This document shows, in pieces, positions 47,560-56,816 of a stretch of 64,000 nt of DNA; position 1 is the stretch's first letter; each line of letters begins with the position of its first letter. The notes under the pieces were generated by a model, which made no database searches, had not been told where the DNA came from, and worked only from the letters and a program-made list of their open reading frames with translations. The position numbers and the translations under genes were made by a program. The stretch covers positions 7,316,001 to 7,380,000 of the forward strand of contig CP099650.1 in NCBI GenBank assembly GCA_024123915.1, read 5' to 3'. The DNA is from Oxalobacteraceae bacterium OTU3CAMAD1. GTDB lineage: Bacteria > Pseudomonadota > Gammaproteobacteria > Burkholderiales > Burkholderiaceae_D.

Positions 47560-48897
47560 TTAAAAATCGTAGAGGTTTGGCAGTCCAAGAATCTGGCTTA
47601 AAGCCTCCAGCGCGGTGTGTACTTCGATCGCCAATGAAGGATCGGCGAGATCGGACGGATCGAGCCGGTCGCGGTAGTGCTTCTCCACCCACGCCACCAG
47701 CGTGTGATACAAAGCCTCTGTCATCACAACGCCTTGATGCATGGCTGCCGCCTCGGCATCGTTCAGCGCCACGCGCAGGCGCAGGCACGCCGGTCCGCCG
47801 CCGTTGCGCATCGACTGGCGCAGATCGAAATGAATCAACTCGTCAACCGCGTTGCCGCTGGCGACCAGTCCTTGCAGGTACGCGGCGACGGCGGCGTTCT
47901 CCTCGCACTCCTGCGGGATCACCAGCGCCATCTTGCCATTGTCCTTGGACAGCAGCTGGCTGTTAAACAGATAGCTGGCCACCGCATCGGCCACCGACAC
48001 CGCGCCGGTATCGACGCGAATCGCGTTCAACTCCGCGCCAACGCCGTCCATCGCGCGGCGCAGTTGATCGAGGCTGCCCGCTTCGTCGGCGAACGCCTGG
48101 TCGTGATAGAACAGCACATTGCCGTTGCCGACCGCGATGACGTCGTTGTGGAACACGCCCTGGTCGATCACGTCCGGGTTCTGCTGAATATAGACGGTGC
48201 GCTCGGACGAGAGGCCGTGCAGGCGCGCGATGGCCTGCGAGGCCTCCAGCGTTTGCCGCGCCGGATACTTCTTCGGCGCCGAGGCCGACGCGTCGAACTC
48301 GGTGCGGCCATACACGAACATCTCGACCGCCGCGCTGCCGTGGTCCTTGCACAGGCGCGTGTGGTTGGCCGCGCCTTCGTCGCCGAACGCCGGCGTGCCG
48401 GGCAGCGCATCGTGTACCGCAAAGTGGTCGATATTGTGGAAGATGGCGCGCAGGCTGCGCGCCGACTGTTCGTGCTCGAAGGCGCGATGCAGTTTGTTGT
48501 TTAAATTGGCGGCGGTGAAATGCGTGCGGCCGTCGGCGCTATCGGCGGACGGGCTGACCGTCGCCGCGTTGGCGGTCCACATCGGCGAGGCAGAATACGC
48601 GCACGCCAGGATCACCGGCGCTTCTTTGGCCGCTTTCGCCAGCACGTCCGCATCGCTGCCGGTGAAGCCGATACTGCGCAGCAGCCGGAAGTTGGGCCGG
48701 TCCTGCGGCGGTAACAGCGCCTGGCCGAAGCCGCGCGCGGCCAGCGCCCGCATCTTGGCCAGCCCCTGCAACGCCGCCAGCTTGGGATTGGACGCGCTCT
48801 TGACATTGCTGAACGACGCCACATTGCCGAACGACAGACCGGCGTAGTTGTGCGATGGGCCTACCAGACCGTCGAAGTTAAATTCGCGTGCGCGCAT
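47560..48897 (-). CDS. astB: N-succinylarginine dihydrolase
   Basis: 445-residue enzyme of the amidinotransferase fold, second step of the pathway: N2-succinylarginine to N2-succinylornithine, CO2 and 2 NH3. Family start [21 protein letters not shown]; later [21 protein letters not shown], and [16 protein letters not shown] carrying the catalytic Cys near the C terminus. Length equals E. coli AstB (447). 9 bp after astD. Confidence 0.96.
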   Translation of the reverse strand: MRAREFNFDGLVGPSHNYAGLSFGNVASFSNVKSASNPKLAALQGLAKMRALAARGFGQALLPPQDRPNFRLLRSIGFTGSDADVLAKAAKEAPVILACAYSASPMWTANAATVSPSADSADGRTHFTAANLNNKLHRAFEHEQSARSLRAIFHNIDHFAVHDALPGTPAFGDEGAANHTRLCKDHGSAAVEMFVYGRTEFDASASAPKKYPARQTLEASQAIARLHGLSSERTVYIQQNPDVIDQGVFHNDVIAVGNGNVLFYHDQAFADEAGSLDQLRRAMDGVGAELNAIRVDTGAVSVADAVASYLFNSQLLSKDNGKMALVIPQECEENAAVAAYLQGLVASGNAVDELIHFDLRQSMRNGGGPACLRLRVALNDAEAAAMHQGVVMTEALYHTLVAWVEKHYRDRLDPSDLADPSLAIEVHTALEALSQILGLPNLYDF

Positions 48898-48906
48898 TTC
48901 AGATCC

Positions 48907-50403
48907 TTAGAAGTGCATGCCCGGCGAAAGCTTCGCAGGCATTTCAAGTACATTGTTTTCGATCGACGCCACCGGATAGGCGCAGTAGTCGGCCGCGTAG
49001 TAGGCGCTCGGACGATGGTTGCCCGACTGGCCGACGCCGCCGAACGGCGCGGTACTGGCAGCGCCCGTGGTAGGACGGTTCCAGTTGACGATGCCGGCGC
49101 GTGCGCGCACCTTGAAAATCTTCCACAGGTTTTCGTCGTTGGAGATCAGCGCCGACGCCAGGCCGAAGGCGGTGGCGTTGGCGGCGTTGATGGCGCTGTC
49201 GAAATCTGCCACGCGGATCACCTGCAGCAGAGGGCCGAACCACTCTTCGTCCGGGATGCCCTGGGCGCCGGTGACGTCGACGATGCCGGCCGAAACGAAG
49301 CCGCTGTTGGCATCCAGATGGCGCATCTCCAGCAGGAGCTTGCCGCCCTTGGACACCATGTCCTCCTGCGCCTGCACCAGGCGTTTGGCCACCACCGACG
49401 AGACCACAGGCCCCATGAACGGCGCCGGTTCGGCATTCGAGGCGCCGATAGTCAGGCGGCTGGCCACGTCGACCAGGCGCGCGACGATCGCGTCGCCCGC
49501 CGCGCCGGTCGGCAGGATCAGGCGGCGCGCGCAGGTGCAGCGCTGGCCGGCCGAGATGAAGGCCGACGAAATCGCCATGAAGACGGCAGCGTCGATATCT
49601 TTGACGTCCCAGATCACCAGCGGATTGTTACCGCCCATTTCCAGCGCCAGCATCTTGCCCGGCTGGCCGCCGAACTGCTTGTGCAGCGCGGAGCCGGTCT
49701 GGCAGCTGCCGGTGAACAGCACGCCGTCGAGCAGCGGGTTCTGGCCCAGCGCGATGCCGGTGTCGCGGCCGCCGTTGACCAGGTTGATCACGCCTTTCGG
49801 CACGCCGGCCTGCTCCCACAGCTGCACGGTCTTGACGGCGGTGCGCGGCGCGTATTCGCTCGGCTTGAACACCACCGTGTTACCGGCGATCAGCGCCGGC
49901 ACGATATGGCCGTTCGGCAGGTGACCTGGGAAGTTATACGGACCGAACACGCCGAACACGCCGTGCGGGCGATGGCGCAGCACCGCCTCGCCGTCGGCGA
50001 CCTTGTTGTGCGACTCGCCGGTGCGGGCGGCGTGCGCCTGCACCGAGATATCGATCTTGTTGGCCATCGTCGCCACTTCGGTGCGCGCTTCCCACAACGG
50101 CTTGCCCACTTCCTCGGAGATCAGCAGCGCCAGCTCCTCGGCGTCCTGCTTGAGCAGATCGCGGAAGCGGGTGCAGACGGCGATGCGCTCGTCCAGCGGC
50201 GTCAGGGCCCACGCTTCGAAGGCCTCGCGCGCGGCGGCGCAGGCGAGGGCCACGTCTTGCGGCATCGATTCATTGCTGGCCCAGGTCTGCTGGCCGTTCG
50301 ATGGATCGATGGTCGCAATTTCGGCGCCGCTGCCCGGCAGCCATTCGCCGTTGATGAAATTACTGAGTGCGGTGTTCGATGCGTTGGGGGATGCGTTAAA
50401 CAT
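48907..50403 (-). CDS. astD: succinylglutamate-semialdehyde dehydrogenase
   Basis: 498-residue aldehyde dehydrogenase oxidising N-succinylglutamate semialdehyde to N-succinylglutamate with NAD. Catalytic C289 (SAGQRCTCARRL, the typical AstD double Cys) and general base E255 (LALEMGGNNP); the NAD-binding FTGSCQTGSAL follows ALDH pattern. The start overlaps the aruG stop by 8 bp. TTGMFN-type alternatives were not considered because ATG 50403 fits. Confidence 0.96.
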   Translation of the reverse strand: MFNASPNASNTALSNFINGEWLPGSGAEIATIDPSNGQQTWASNESMPQDVALACAAAREAFEAWALTPLDERIAVCTRFRDLLKQDAEELALLISEEVGKPLWEARTEVATMANKIDISVQAHAARTGESHNKVADGEAVLRHRPHGVFGVFGPYNFPGHLPNGHIVPALIAGNTVVFKPSEYAPRTAVKTVQLWEQAGVPKGVINLVNGGRDTGIALGQNPLLDGVLFTGSCQTGSALHKQFGGQPGKMLALEMGGNNPLVIWDVKDIDAAVFMAISSAFISAGQRCTCARRLILPTGAAGDAIVARLVDVASRLTIGASNAEPAPFMGPVVSSVVAKRLVQAQEDMVSKGGKLLLEMRHLDANSGFVSAGIVDVTGAQGIPDEEWFGPLLQVIRVADFDSAINAANATAFGLASALISNDENLWKIFKVRARAGIVNWNRPTTGAASTAPFGGVGQSGNHRPSAYYAADYCAYPVASIENNVLEMPAKLSPGMHF

Positions 50404-51454
50404 GTGGATTCTTCCTCAAATTGAGAGTCAGGGTGCGGACGGTGTCGCCGGCCTTGCAGCACAGGGCTTCCTGCTCCGCGACGGGCAGCTCCAGGGCGCC
50501 GTTGACGGGCACCGACTGCGACAGGATCATGCGGAAATCGCTCAGCGTGGTGTTCGACACCAGCATGGGTTCATCCGCCGGCGCTTCCGGCGCGCAGGCG
50601 GAGGCCAGGTCGGAAACGGTACCGATTTCGGCCAGCGTGCTGTCGCGCATGGCGCGCAGCTCGGACACGCGCGCCTGCAGCACCGGGCCGGCGTCGAAGA
50701 TATCGACGTAGCCTTCGAAGTACAGGCCTTCCTGCTCCAGCAGGCGGCGCGCCGGCGCCGTCGACGTGTGGACCTTGCCGATCACCTGCTGCGCGTCCTC
50801 CGGCAGATAGGCCACGTACAACGGCTGGCGCGGCATCAGCTCGGCGATGAAAGACTTCTTGCCGACGGCGGTCAGGTCATCGACGTGGTCGAAATCCATC
50901 TTGAAGAAGTGACGGCCCAGCCCTTCATAGAACGGCGAACGTCCGCCCTCCTCCTGGTAGCCGCGCATTTCGGCGATCAGCTTTTCGGTGAACAGATGCG
51001 GGAACTGCGCGATGAACAGAAAACGGCTCTTCGACAGCAGCTTGCCGTTGTTGCCGGTGCGGTAGTCCGGGTGCAGGAACAGCGAACACAGTTCGGTGCT
51101 GCCGGTCAGGTCGTTCGACAGGTACAGCGTTTCCATGCGGGTGAACACATCGAGCTCGCGGCTCGAGTGCACCAGGGTGCCGATGCGGTAGTTATAAAAC
51201 GGCTCGTTCAGCCCCACCGCGCCCTTGATCGCGCACACGCCGGCCAGGCGGCCCGTGTCGGTATCCTCCATCACGAACATGTAGTCGCGCTTTTCGGGCG
51301 GGATGGTTTCGGCGAACGAGGCGACGGCGATCGCCAGGCGGTCGCCCATCATCTTCATGTCCGGCTTGAGGGTGGTCATGCCGCTGCCGACCTGCGTGGC
51401 CATCACGTACAGGGCGTCGAGGTCGTCGGCTTTGATTGCGCGTACTACTAGCAT
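50396..51454 (-). CDS. aruG: arginine N-succinyltransferase, beta-type subunit
   Basis: 352-residue GNAT-related AstA-family protein, starting MLVVRAIKADDLDALYVMA. Conserved AstA parts: YNYRIGTLVHSSRELDVFTR, SLFLHPDYRTGNNGKLLSKS and FYEGLGRHFFKMDF. With AruF it forms the first enzyme of the pathway, arginine plus succinyl-CoA to N2-succinylarginine. Two adjacent paralogues are typical of Pseudomonas (aruFG), while E. coli has one AstA. ATG 51454 is chosen by alignment with AruF; the upstream open frame overlaps aruF. Confidence 0.93.
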   Translation of the reverse strand: MLVVRAIKADDLDALYVMATQVGSGMTTLKPDMKMMGDRLAIAVASFAETIPPEKRDYMFVMEDTDTGRLAGVCAIKGAVGLNEPFYNYRIGTLVHSSRELDVFTRMETLYLSNDLTGSTELCSLFLHPDYRTGNNGKLLSKSRFLFIAQFPHLFTEKLIAEMRGYQEEGGRSPFYEGLGRHFFKMDFDHVDDLTAVGKKSFIAELMPRQPLYVAYLPEDAQQVIGKVHTSTAPARRLLEQEGLYFEGYVDIFDAGPVLQARVSELRAMRDSTLAEIGTVSDLASACAPEAPADEPMLVSNTTLSDFRMILSQSVPVNGALELPVAEQEALCCKAGDTVRTLTLNLRKNPHV

Positions 51455-51467
51455 AGGTTGTCCACTC

Positions 51468-52505
51468 TTAGATTCTGACGCAGATGACGGTGTCGCCGTC
51501 GGCGACTTGCAGCGCTTCCAGCACATCGGCCGGCAGCGCGGCGGTGACTTGCGATTCCAGCGCGGCGCAATGGGTGATCACGGCGCGGAAGTTATGCTCG
51601 GCGCCCGACGACACCGCGTAGCGCAGTTGCGGTTCGCGGCCACGGTCGCGCGATTCGGGCGCGGTGCTGACGCGGCGCTGCAGCGCGCCGCTGAAGGTGC
51701 GCAGCGAATTCTTGTGCGCCTGCAGGATCGGGCCGCCGTCGAAGATGTCGATGTAGTCGTCGGCTTCGAAGCCTTCGGCCGTCAGCAGGTTGAACGCCAG
51801 CTCGCCCGACGGATGGATCTGGCCCATGGCCGCCTGCGCGTCGCCCGGCAGCAGCGGCACGTAGACCGGATAGTGCGGCATCAGCTCCACGATCAGGGTG
51901 CGGTTGCGGGCGCCGCCGATCACGCGTTCGGCGTCGAGGAAATCCATCTGGAAGAACTTGCGGCCCAGCGCATCCCAGAACGGCGAGCCGCCGGCGTCGT
52001 CGGTCACGCCGGCCAGCGGCACGAAGAAGCGGTCGGAGAAGCGGTGCGGCGCCAGCACGGCGAACATCAGCCGCGCGCGCGACAGCAGCGCCGCTTCCGG
52101 CGTGCCATATTCGCGCTCGCCGACATAAAAACTGGACAGCTGCGAGTAGCCGGTCAGCTCCGAGCAAAGCGTCAGCGCGTGCACGCTGTGGCTGATATTC
52201 AAGTCGCGCGACACCTGCTGGATCACGTCGTTGCGGAACGAGAAATAGGTGCCGTTGGAACCGGCGGCGGCGAAGATGGCGGCGGTGCCGACGATGGTTT
52301 TATCGCCCAAAGACTCAAGCACCAGCAGATACGCCTCTTCGCTCGGGATATCCACGTGGGCGGCGAACGACGCGATCGAACGCTCGATCATGGCGAGGAT
52401 TTTCTCGCGCGTCTTCGGCAGGGTATGCACTCCCGGCATGGGCACCGCGGCCAGCGCTTCAAGGGCAGCGATATCCGCAAGTTCGACCGGACGGACTACA
52501 TACAT
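51468..52505 (-). CDS. aruF: arginine N-succinyltransferase, alpha-type subunit
   Basis: 345-residue paralogue of AruG (MYVVRPVELADIAALEALAA). Shares LCSELTGYSQLSSFYVGEREYG and FWDALGRKFFQMDFLDAE with the AstA family. In P. aeruginosa AruF and AruG form a heteromeric enzyme that also acts on ornithine. 13 bp before aruG, 99 bp after astC. Confidence 0.93.
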   Translation of the reverse strand: MYVVRPVELADIAALEALAAVPMPGVHTLPKTREKILAMIERSIASFAAHVDIPSEEAYLLVLESLGDKTIVGTAAIFAAAGSNGTYFSFRNDVIQQVSRDLNISHSVHALTLCSELTGYSQLSSFYVGEREYGTPEAALLSRARLMFAVLAPHRFSDRFFVPLAGVTDDAGGSPFWDALGRKFFQMDFLDAERVIGGARNRTLIVELMPHYPVYVPLLPGDAQAAMGQIHPSGELAFNLLTAEGFEADDYIDIFDGGPILQAHKNSLRTFSGALQRRVSTAPESRDRGREPQLRYAVSSGAEHNFRAVITHCAALESQVTAALPADVLEALQVADGDTVICVRI

Positions 52506-52604
52506 GGGAACTCCTTCGGTAATTCAACGCAAGCGACCCGGCGCATCGGAACGCGCCGGGTCACAAATGAAAAGCGGCGGAACCAGGTCCGCCGCGATTA
52601 CTTC

Positions 52605-53849
52605 TTAGGCTGCGGCGATCATGCCGTCCAGCGACAGGCGCAGGATGCGGTCGACTTCAGCGATCTGCGCGTCCGAGACGATCAGCGCCGGCGCCAGACG
52701 CACCACGTCCATGCCCGCGATCAGCACCATCAGGCCATTGGCTTCGGCGGCCTTCTGGATATCCTTCGAGCGGCCTTTCCAGGCGTCGGTGACGACCATG
52801 CCCAGCAGCAGGCCGGCGCCGCGCACTTGGGTGAACACTTGCGGGTAGTCGGCGATCAGCTTTTCCATCGTGCCGCGCAGCTTGGCGCCGGCTTCCTTCA
52901 CACGCGCCAGGAAGGCCGGCTGGTTGATCGTCTCGAGCACCGTCAGCGCCACGGTCGCGGCCAACGGGTTACCGCCATAGGTGGTGCCGTGCGAGCCGAC
53001 GCCCAGCGTGGCGGCCAGTTCGTGCGTGGTCAGCATCGCGCCGATCGGATAGCCGTTGCCCAGCGCCTTGGCCGACGTCAGCACGTCCGGCGTGATCCCG
53101 TAGGTCATGTAGTGGAACAGGTCACCGGTACGGCCCATGCCGCATTGGACTTCGTCGAAGATCAGCAGCGCGCCGGTCTTGGTGCACAGGTCGCGCAGTT
53201 CCTGCAGGTAGGCCTTGTCGGCCGGGACCACGCCGCCCTCGCCTTGCAGCGGTTCGACGATCACGGCGCAGACGTCGTCGCCGATGGCGGCGCGCGCCGC
53301 TTCGATATCGTTATAGACGATATGGTCGATCGACGGCGGCAGCGGCTCGAAGCCTTCGGTGTACTTCGACTGGCCGCCGACGGACACGGTGAACAGGGTG
53401 CGGCCGTGGAACGACTGGTAGCACGAGATGATGCGCGATTTGTGCGCGCCGAATTTGGTGTGCGCGTATTTACGCGCCAGCTTCAGGGCCGCCTCGTTGG
53501 CTTCCGCGCCGGAGTTGCAGAAGAAGGCGCGGTCGGCGAAGGTGGCTTCGGTCAGCGCGGTACCCAGGCGCAGCACCGGCTCGTTGGTGTAGCCGTTACC
53601 GAGGTGCCACAGGGTGTTGGCCTGGCGGGTCAGCGCCTCCACCACGATCGGGTTGCAGTGGCCCAGCGAGGCCACTGCGATGCCGGACGTGAAGTCCAGA
53701 TAGTGTTTGCCATTCTGGTCCCACAGGTCCAGGCCAGCGCCTCGGACCGGAACCATCGCTGCGGGTGCGTAGGTAGGCACCAGGACTTCATCAAAAGTCT
53801 GACGAGTCACAGGACGGGTCGTTACGGTCGTATCTAGCTTGGCGTTCAT
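52605..53849 (-). CDS. astC: succinylornithine/acetylornithine aminotransferase
   Basis: 414-residue class-III PLP aminotransferase, converting N2-succinylornithine to the semialdehyde with 2-oxoglutarate as acceptor. PLP Lys is K261 (LTSAKALGNGYPIGA); also CNSGAEANEAALKLARKYAH and IFDEVQCGMGRTG. ATG 53849 with AGGG upstream is used rather than a TTG 15 bp earlier. First gene of astC-aruF-aruG-astD-astB-gdhB-astE. AstC and ArgD activities overlap; the operon context favours AstC/AruC. Confidence 0.95.
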   Translation of the reverse strand: MNAKLDTTVTTRPVTRQTFDEVLVPTYAPAAMVPVRGAGLDLWDQNGKHYLDFTSGIAVASLGHCNPIVVEALTRQANTLWHLGNGYTNEPVLRLGTALTEATFADRAFFCNSGAEANEAALKLARKYAHTKFGAHKSRIISCYQSFHGRTLFTVSVGGQSKYTEGFEPLPPSIDHIVYNDIEAARAAIGDDVCAVIVEPLQGEGGVVPADKAYLQELRDLCTKTGALLIFDEVQCGMGRTGDLFHYMTYGITPDVLTSAKALGNGYPIGAMLTTHELAATLGVGSHGTTYGGNPLAATVALTVLETINQPAFLARVKEAGAKLRGTMEKLIADYPQVFTQVRGAGLLLGMVVTDAWKGRSKDIQKAAEANGLMVLIAGMDVVRLAPALIVSDAQIAEVDRILRLSLDGMIAAA

Positions 53850-53906
53850 GGCATTCCCTATCAATGTTTAGTGGGGCGACCAGCAGAAATCCGCTGACGT
53901 TGCGCC

Positions 53907-53949
53907 ATTATAGGCAGGACGGCAAAACGCTTCTTTCGGATACGCGACA
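53907..53949 (-). promoter_or_regulatory. astC promoter with ArgR-type half-site
   Basis: On the minus strand a perfect TATAAT (53912-53907) lies 58 bp before astC. The -35 position reads AAGAAG, which is poor. Directly above it is TGTCGC-N8-AA (53949-53934), an exact match to the half-site known for P. aeruginosa ArgR. A weak -35 next to this site suggests activator dependence. Confidence 0.55.
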
Positions 53950-54052
53950 GGCATTTTCAAATTCGTCACGCTTCCAAGGCTGCGCCATAGTGAAGGCGGC
54001 CGTATTTTGTTGACATCACGACACTCTGCGTGTTATTTTTCTTTTAACACTA

Positions 54053-54066
54053 TGGGAGCGCTTCCA
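54053..54066. promoter_or_regulatory. LacI/CelR-type operator before the DUF1349-like gene
   Basis: TGGGAGCGCTTCCA is a 14-bp palindrome with one mismatched pair, very close to the TGGGAGCGCTCCCA operator of CelR-like sugar repressors. It is 55 bp upstream of the ATG at 54121. Confidence 0.45.
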
Positions 54067-54120
54067 TTCCGGCAGGCGGCCCGGGGCGTGGACACGCCAA
54101 CCACCACGGAAGACATCATC

Positions 54121-54813
54121 ATGTTGCAAAATAAGAAATTCGTCCTCGGGGCGGTTGCCATGGCGGCGGCGCTGATGGCGGCGCCAACGCACGCCAGCGA
54201 GGCCACGCTCAAGGACGGCAAGCTGGCGATCGACACGCTGCCGTTCGCGCTCGAATCGCAGCTCGACCTGGGCGCGGCCAGCGTCAAGGACAAGGCGCTG
54301 GTGTTGCAGGCCAAAAAAGGCACCGATTTGTACGCCAACACGGACGGCACCGAGATCGCCGACAAAACGCCGCGCGTGCTGTTCCAGCCGGTCGGCGACT
54401 TCATCTTCTCGGCCAAGGTCACGGCCGGCGTCAACCATGCGTTCAACGGCGGCGCGCTGATCGTCTACAACGACAAGGCCAACTGGGCCAAACTGCTGTT
54501 CGAATTCGCCAAGACGGGGGCGGCGGGCATCTCCTCGACCGTCGCCAAGGGCGTCGGCGACGACGCCCACCATGGCGTGCGCCAGGGAGGCGCGGTCTAC
54601 CTGAAGGTGTTGCGGCGCAAGGACATGTTCGTGTTCTACACCTCGCCGGACGGGCGCGACTGGAGCATGGTGCGCAGCTTCAGCCTGCCGGGGGCGGCCA
54701 CCGCGAAGGTCGGCTTCTCGTCGCAATCGCCGGCCGGCGACGGCTTCAGCGCGCAGTTCTCCGACATCAAGTTCCGGAGCGCGACGTTCAAGGACTTCTG
54801 GCAAGGGGAATAA
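54121..54813 (+). CDS. exported DUF1349-like concanavalin A-fold protein
   Basis: 230 residues with a signal peptide (KKFVLGAVAMAAALMAAPTHA). The body resembles DUF1349/regulation-of-enolase-type beta-sandwich proteins: TDLYANTDGTEIADKTPRVL, FNGGALIVYNDKANWAKLLFEF, GGAVYLKVLRRKDMFVFYTS and PDGRDWSMVRSF. Such folds often bind or act on carbohydrates. ATG 54121 is chosen for the signal peptide; the frame is open 38 codons further upstream, across the operator. Convergent with the AraC regulator. Confidence 0.75.
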   Translation: MLQNKKFVLGAVAMAAALMAAPTHASEATLKDGKLAIDTLPFALESQLDLGAASVKDKALVLQAKKGTDLYANTDGTEIADKTPRVLFQPVGDFIFSAKVTAGVNHAFNGGALIVYNDKANWAKLLFEFAKTGAAGISSTVAKGVGDDAHHGVRQGGAVYLKVLRRKDMFVFYTSPDGRDWSMVRSFSLPGAATAKVGFSSQSPAGDGFSAQFSDIKFRSATFKDFWQGE

Positions 54814-54834
54814 AGCGCGGCCCTGGCGAGCAGC

Positions 54835-55785
54835 TCAGGCCGGCCGATTGGCCAGCTTGCGCTGGCGTTCCTCGCGCGGGGTGTTGCCGAACAGCGCGCC
54901 GAAGGCGGTCGAAAAGTGCGAGCCGGACGAGAAGCCGCACATCAGCCCGACCTGGACGATCGAGTGGTTGGTGTCAAGCAGGAGTTGCCGCGCGCGTTGC
55001 AGCCTGAGCTCCAGGTAATAGCGCGACGGCAGGCTGTTCAGGTATTGCTTGAACAGGCGCTCGAGCTGGCGGCGCGACAGCCCGACCAGGTTGGCGATGT
55101 CGTCGGTCGACAGCGGCTCTTCGATATTGGTTTCCATCAAAGTCACCGCCTCGGAAAGGCGCGGTTGCAGGGCGCCGAAGCGGGCTTGCAGCGCCACCCG
55201 CTGGCGCTCCTCGTGGCCGCGCACGCGCTCGATGCACAGCGCCTCCTTGATGGCGGCCTGCACCGTCGCGCCGAACAGGCATTCGATCAGGGTCAGCGAG
55301 AAGTCGATGCTGGCGGCGCCGCCGCAGCAGCTCAGGTGGCGCCCGTCGAGCTCGAACAAGTGCGGGGTCAGGATCGCGCGGTCGTTGATGTGCTCGGTAT
55401 CCGCGTATAGCGCCCACGGCAGCGCGATGCGCACGCCCGCCATCAGGCCGGCCTCGGCCAGCCTCAGCACGCCGGCGCCGACGCCGCCCCAGTAGTCGGC
55501 CGAGCGGCAGCGCTCGATCACGGCGCGGCTCAGCTCGGGCGCCATCGGCGCCTGGTTCTCATCGGCCACCAGCAGCGCCAGGTGATGCTGTCCGGGCCCG
55601 GCCAACACCACCTGCGCCGGGGTCATGGTTTCCAGATGCAAGGCATCCTTGCCGAGGATGGTGGCGGCCAGCCGCAGCGGCTGCACCAGCCCGGCCCAGG
55701 TGATCGCGTCGGCCTCGCCCGCGTTCACCAGCAGCATGCGCAGCGGCCGCTGCTGGGCGAGCGTGGAAAGGTTAGCGAAGGACAT
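54835..55785 (-). CDS. AraC-family regulator with GATase1-like domain, ArgR/GlxA type
   Basis: 316 residues. N-terminal DJ-1/GATase-like domain (about 15-190, including the GGVGAGVLRLAEAG nucleophile-elbow region without Cys), then a C-terminal double HTH (LSTDDIANLVGLSRRQLERLFKQYL, and IVQVGLMCGFSSGSHFSTAF). This architecture is that of P. aeruginosa ArgR, the arginine-responsive activator of the aru operon and gdhB. Its position 1 kb upstream of astC and an ArgR-like half-site there suggest the same role. Other GlxA-type roles (carnitine, betaine) remain possible. Confidence 0.8.
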   Translation of the reverse strand: MSFANLSTLAQQRPLRMLLVNAGEADAITWAGLVQPLRLAATILGKDALHLETMTPAQVVLAGPGQHHLALLVADENQAPMAPELSRAVIERCRSADYWGGVGAGVLRLAEAGLMAGVRIALPWALYADTEHINDRAILTPHLFELDGRHLSCCGGAASIDFSLTLIECLFGATVQAAIKEALCIERVRGHEERQRVALQARFGALQPRLSEAVTLMETNIEEPLSTDDIANLVGLSRRQLERLFKQYLNSLPSRYYLELRLQRARQLLLDTNHSIVQVGLMCGFSSGSHFSTAFGALFGNTPREERQRKLANRPA

Positions 55786-55811
55786 CGGTGGTCGTCATGT
55801 GATTATGTTGC

Positions 55812-56726
55812 CTACTCTGGCGCCAGCGCGGCGGCGGGACGCTCGGTGTTCCACTGGCTGACCATCATACCGGAGATCAATAGCGCGGCGCCGAGCAGGC
55901 CGTTCCACGCCAGGGTCTCGCCCAGCCAGAAGTAGGCGAAGATCGCCGCGCAGCCCGGCTCGAAGGCGTAGATCACGGCCGCCTCGTTGGCGCTGCTGTG
56001 GCTCTGGCCCCAGGTTTGCAGCGAGATGATGGCCGCCGTCGCCACCACGCCCAGGTAGGCGATGTTGACCGCGTACGTCTCCAGTCCGGTGCGGATGTAG
56101 CTCACGTAGTTGGGCAGGTCCTCGGCCCGCTCGGCCACGCCCAGCGGCACCTCGCGCAGCAGCAGCCACACGGCCGAGCACACGGCCACCGTGACGATTT
56201 GCGACGCCGTCAGCACCATCAGCTTCTCGACCTTGCGCGTGGTCGCGGCCATCAGCACCACGTAGATGCCGAAAAACACCGCGCACAGCAGCGCCAGCGT
56301 GTCGCCGCGCCCCCAGACGAAACCGCCCTCCCAGCACAGCGCGAACAGGCCGGCCAGCGCCAGCACCAGTGCGACGACGATGCGGCGTTCCAGTATTTTG
56401 CCCATCAGCACGCCGATCAGCGGCGGCACGAGAACGTTCAGGCCGGTGACGAAGGCGTTGCGGTTGGAGGTGGTCAGCGCCAGCCCCTCGATCTGGAACA
56501 CGTAGCACAGAAACAACACGCCGCCGGCCAGCACGCCCCAGCGCACATCGTTCCATTTGGCGCGCCACAGGAAGGGCAGCAGCAACAGGCTGGCGATGGC
56601 GAAGCGACTCAGCACGATCCAGCTGGCGGACAGGTAGCCGGTCATGTCCTTCATCGCCGGAAAGGTCGTGCCCCAGACCAGGGTCACGATGAGCAACGCG
56701 GCGACGCCGCGCAAGTGGTGTGGCAT
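55812..56726 (-). CDS. EamA-family drug/metabolite exporter
   Basis: 304-residue DMT transporter with 10 helices. First repeat GVAALLIVTLVWGTTFPAMKDM; second repeat near ETYAVNIAYLGVVATAAIISL and ending AVIYAFEPGCAAIFAYFWLGETL, the EamA hallmark. ATG 56726 is used; an upstream TTG 15 bp earlier lacks support. 26 bp before the AraC regulator gene, divergent from marR. Substrate unknown; a product of amino acid metabolism is plausible by location only. Confidence 0.87.
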   Translation of the reverse strand: MPHHLRGVAALLIVTLVWGTTFPAMKDMTGYLSASWIVLSRFAIASLLLLPFLWRAKWNDVRWGVLAGGVLFLCYVFQIEGLALTTSNRNAFVTGLNVLVPPLIGVLMGKILERRIVVALVLALAGLFALCWEGGFVWGRGDTLALLCAVFFGIYVVLMAATTRKVEKLMVLTASQIVTVAVCSAVWLLLREVPLGVAERAEDLPNYVSYIRTGLETYAVNIAYLGVVATAAIISLQTWGQSHSSANEAAVIYAFEPGCAAIFAYFWLGETLAWNGLLGAALLISGMMVSQWNTERPAAALAPE

Positions 56727-56802
56727 GGTTTTTATTGTCAACTATATTAGAAATTATTGTGGCGCATAGTGTACCCGCCCGGGCCGCAAATTGCGAACCA
56801 GC

Positions 56803-56808
56803 TATAAT
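56803..56808 (+). promoter_or_regulatory. -10 element directly before marR
   Basis: Perfect TATAAT ending 8 bp before the marR ATG (56817). With normal spacing, transcription would start at or next to the ATG, giving a leaderless mRNA. No ribosome binding site is visible and no good -35 was seen. Confidence 0.45.
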
Positions 56809-56816
56809 CACGGTCT

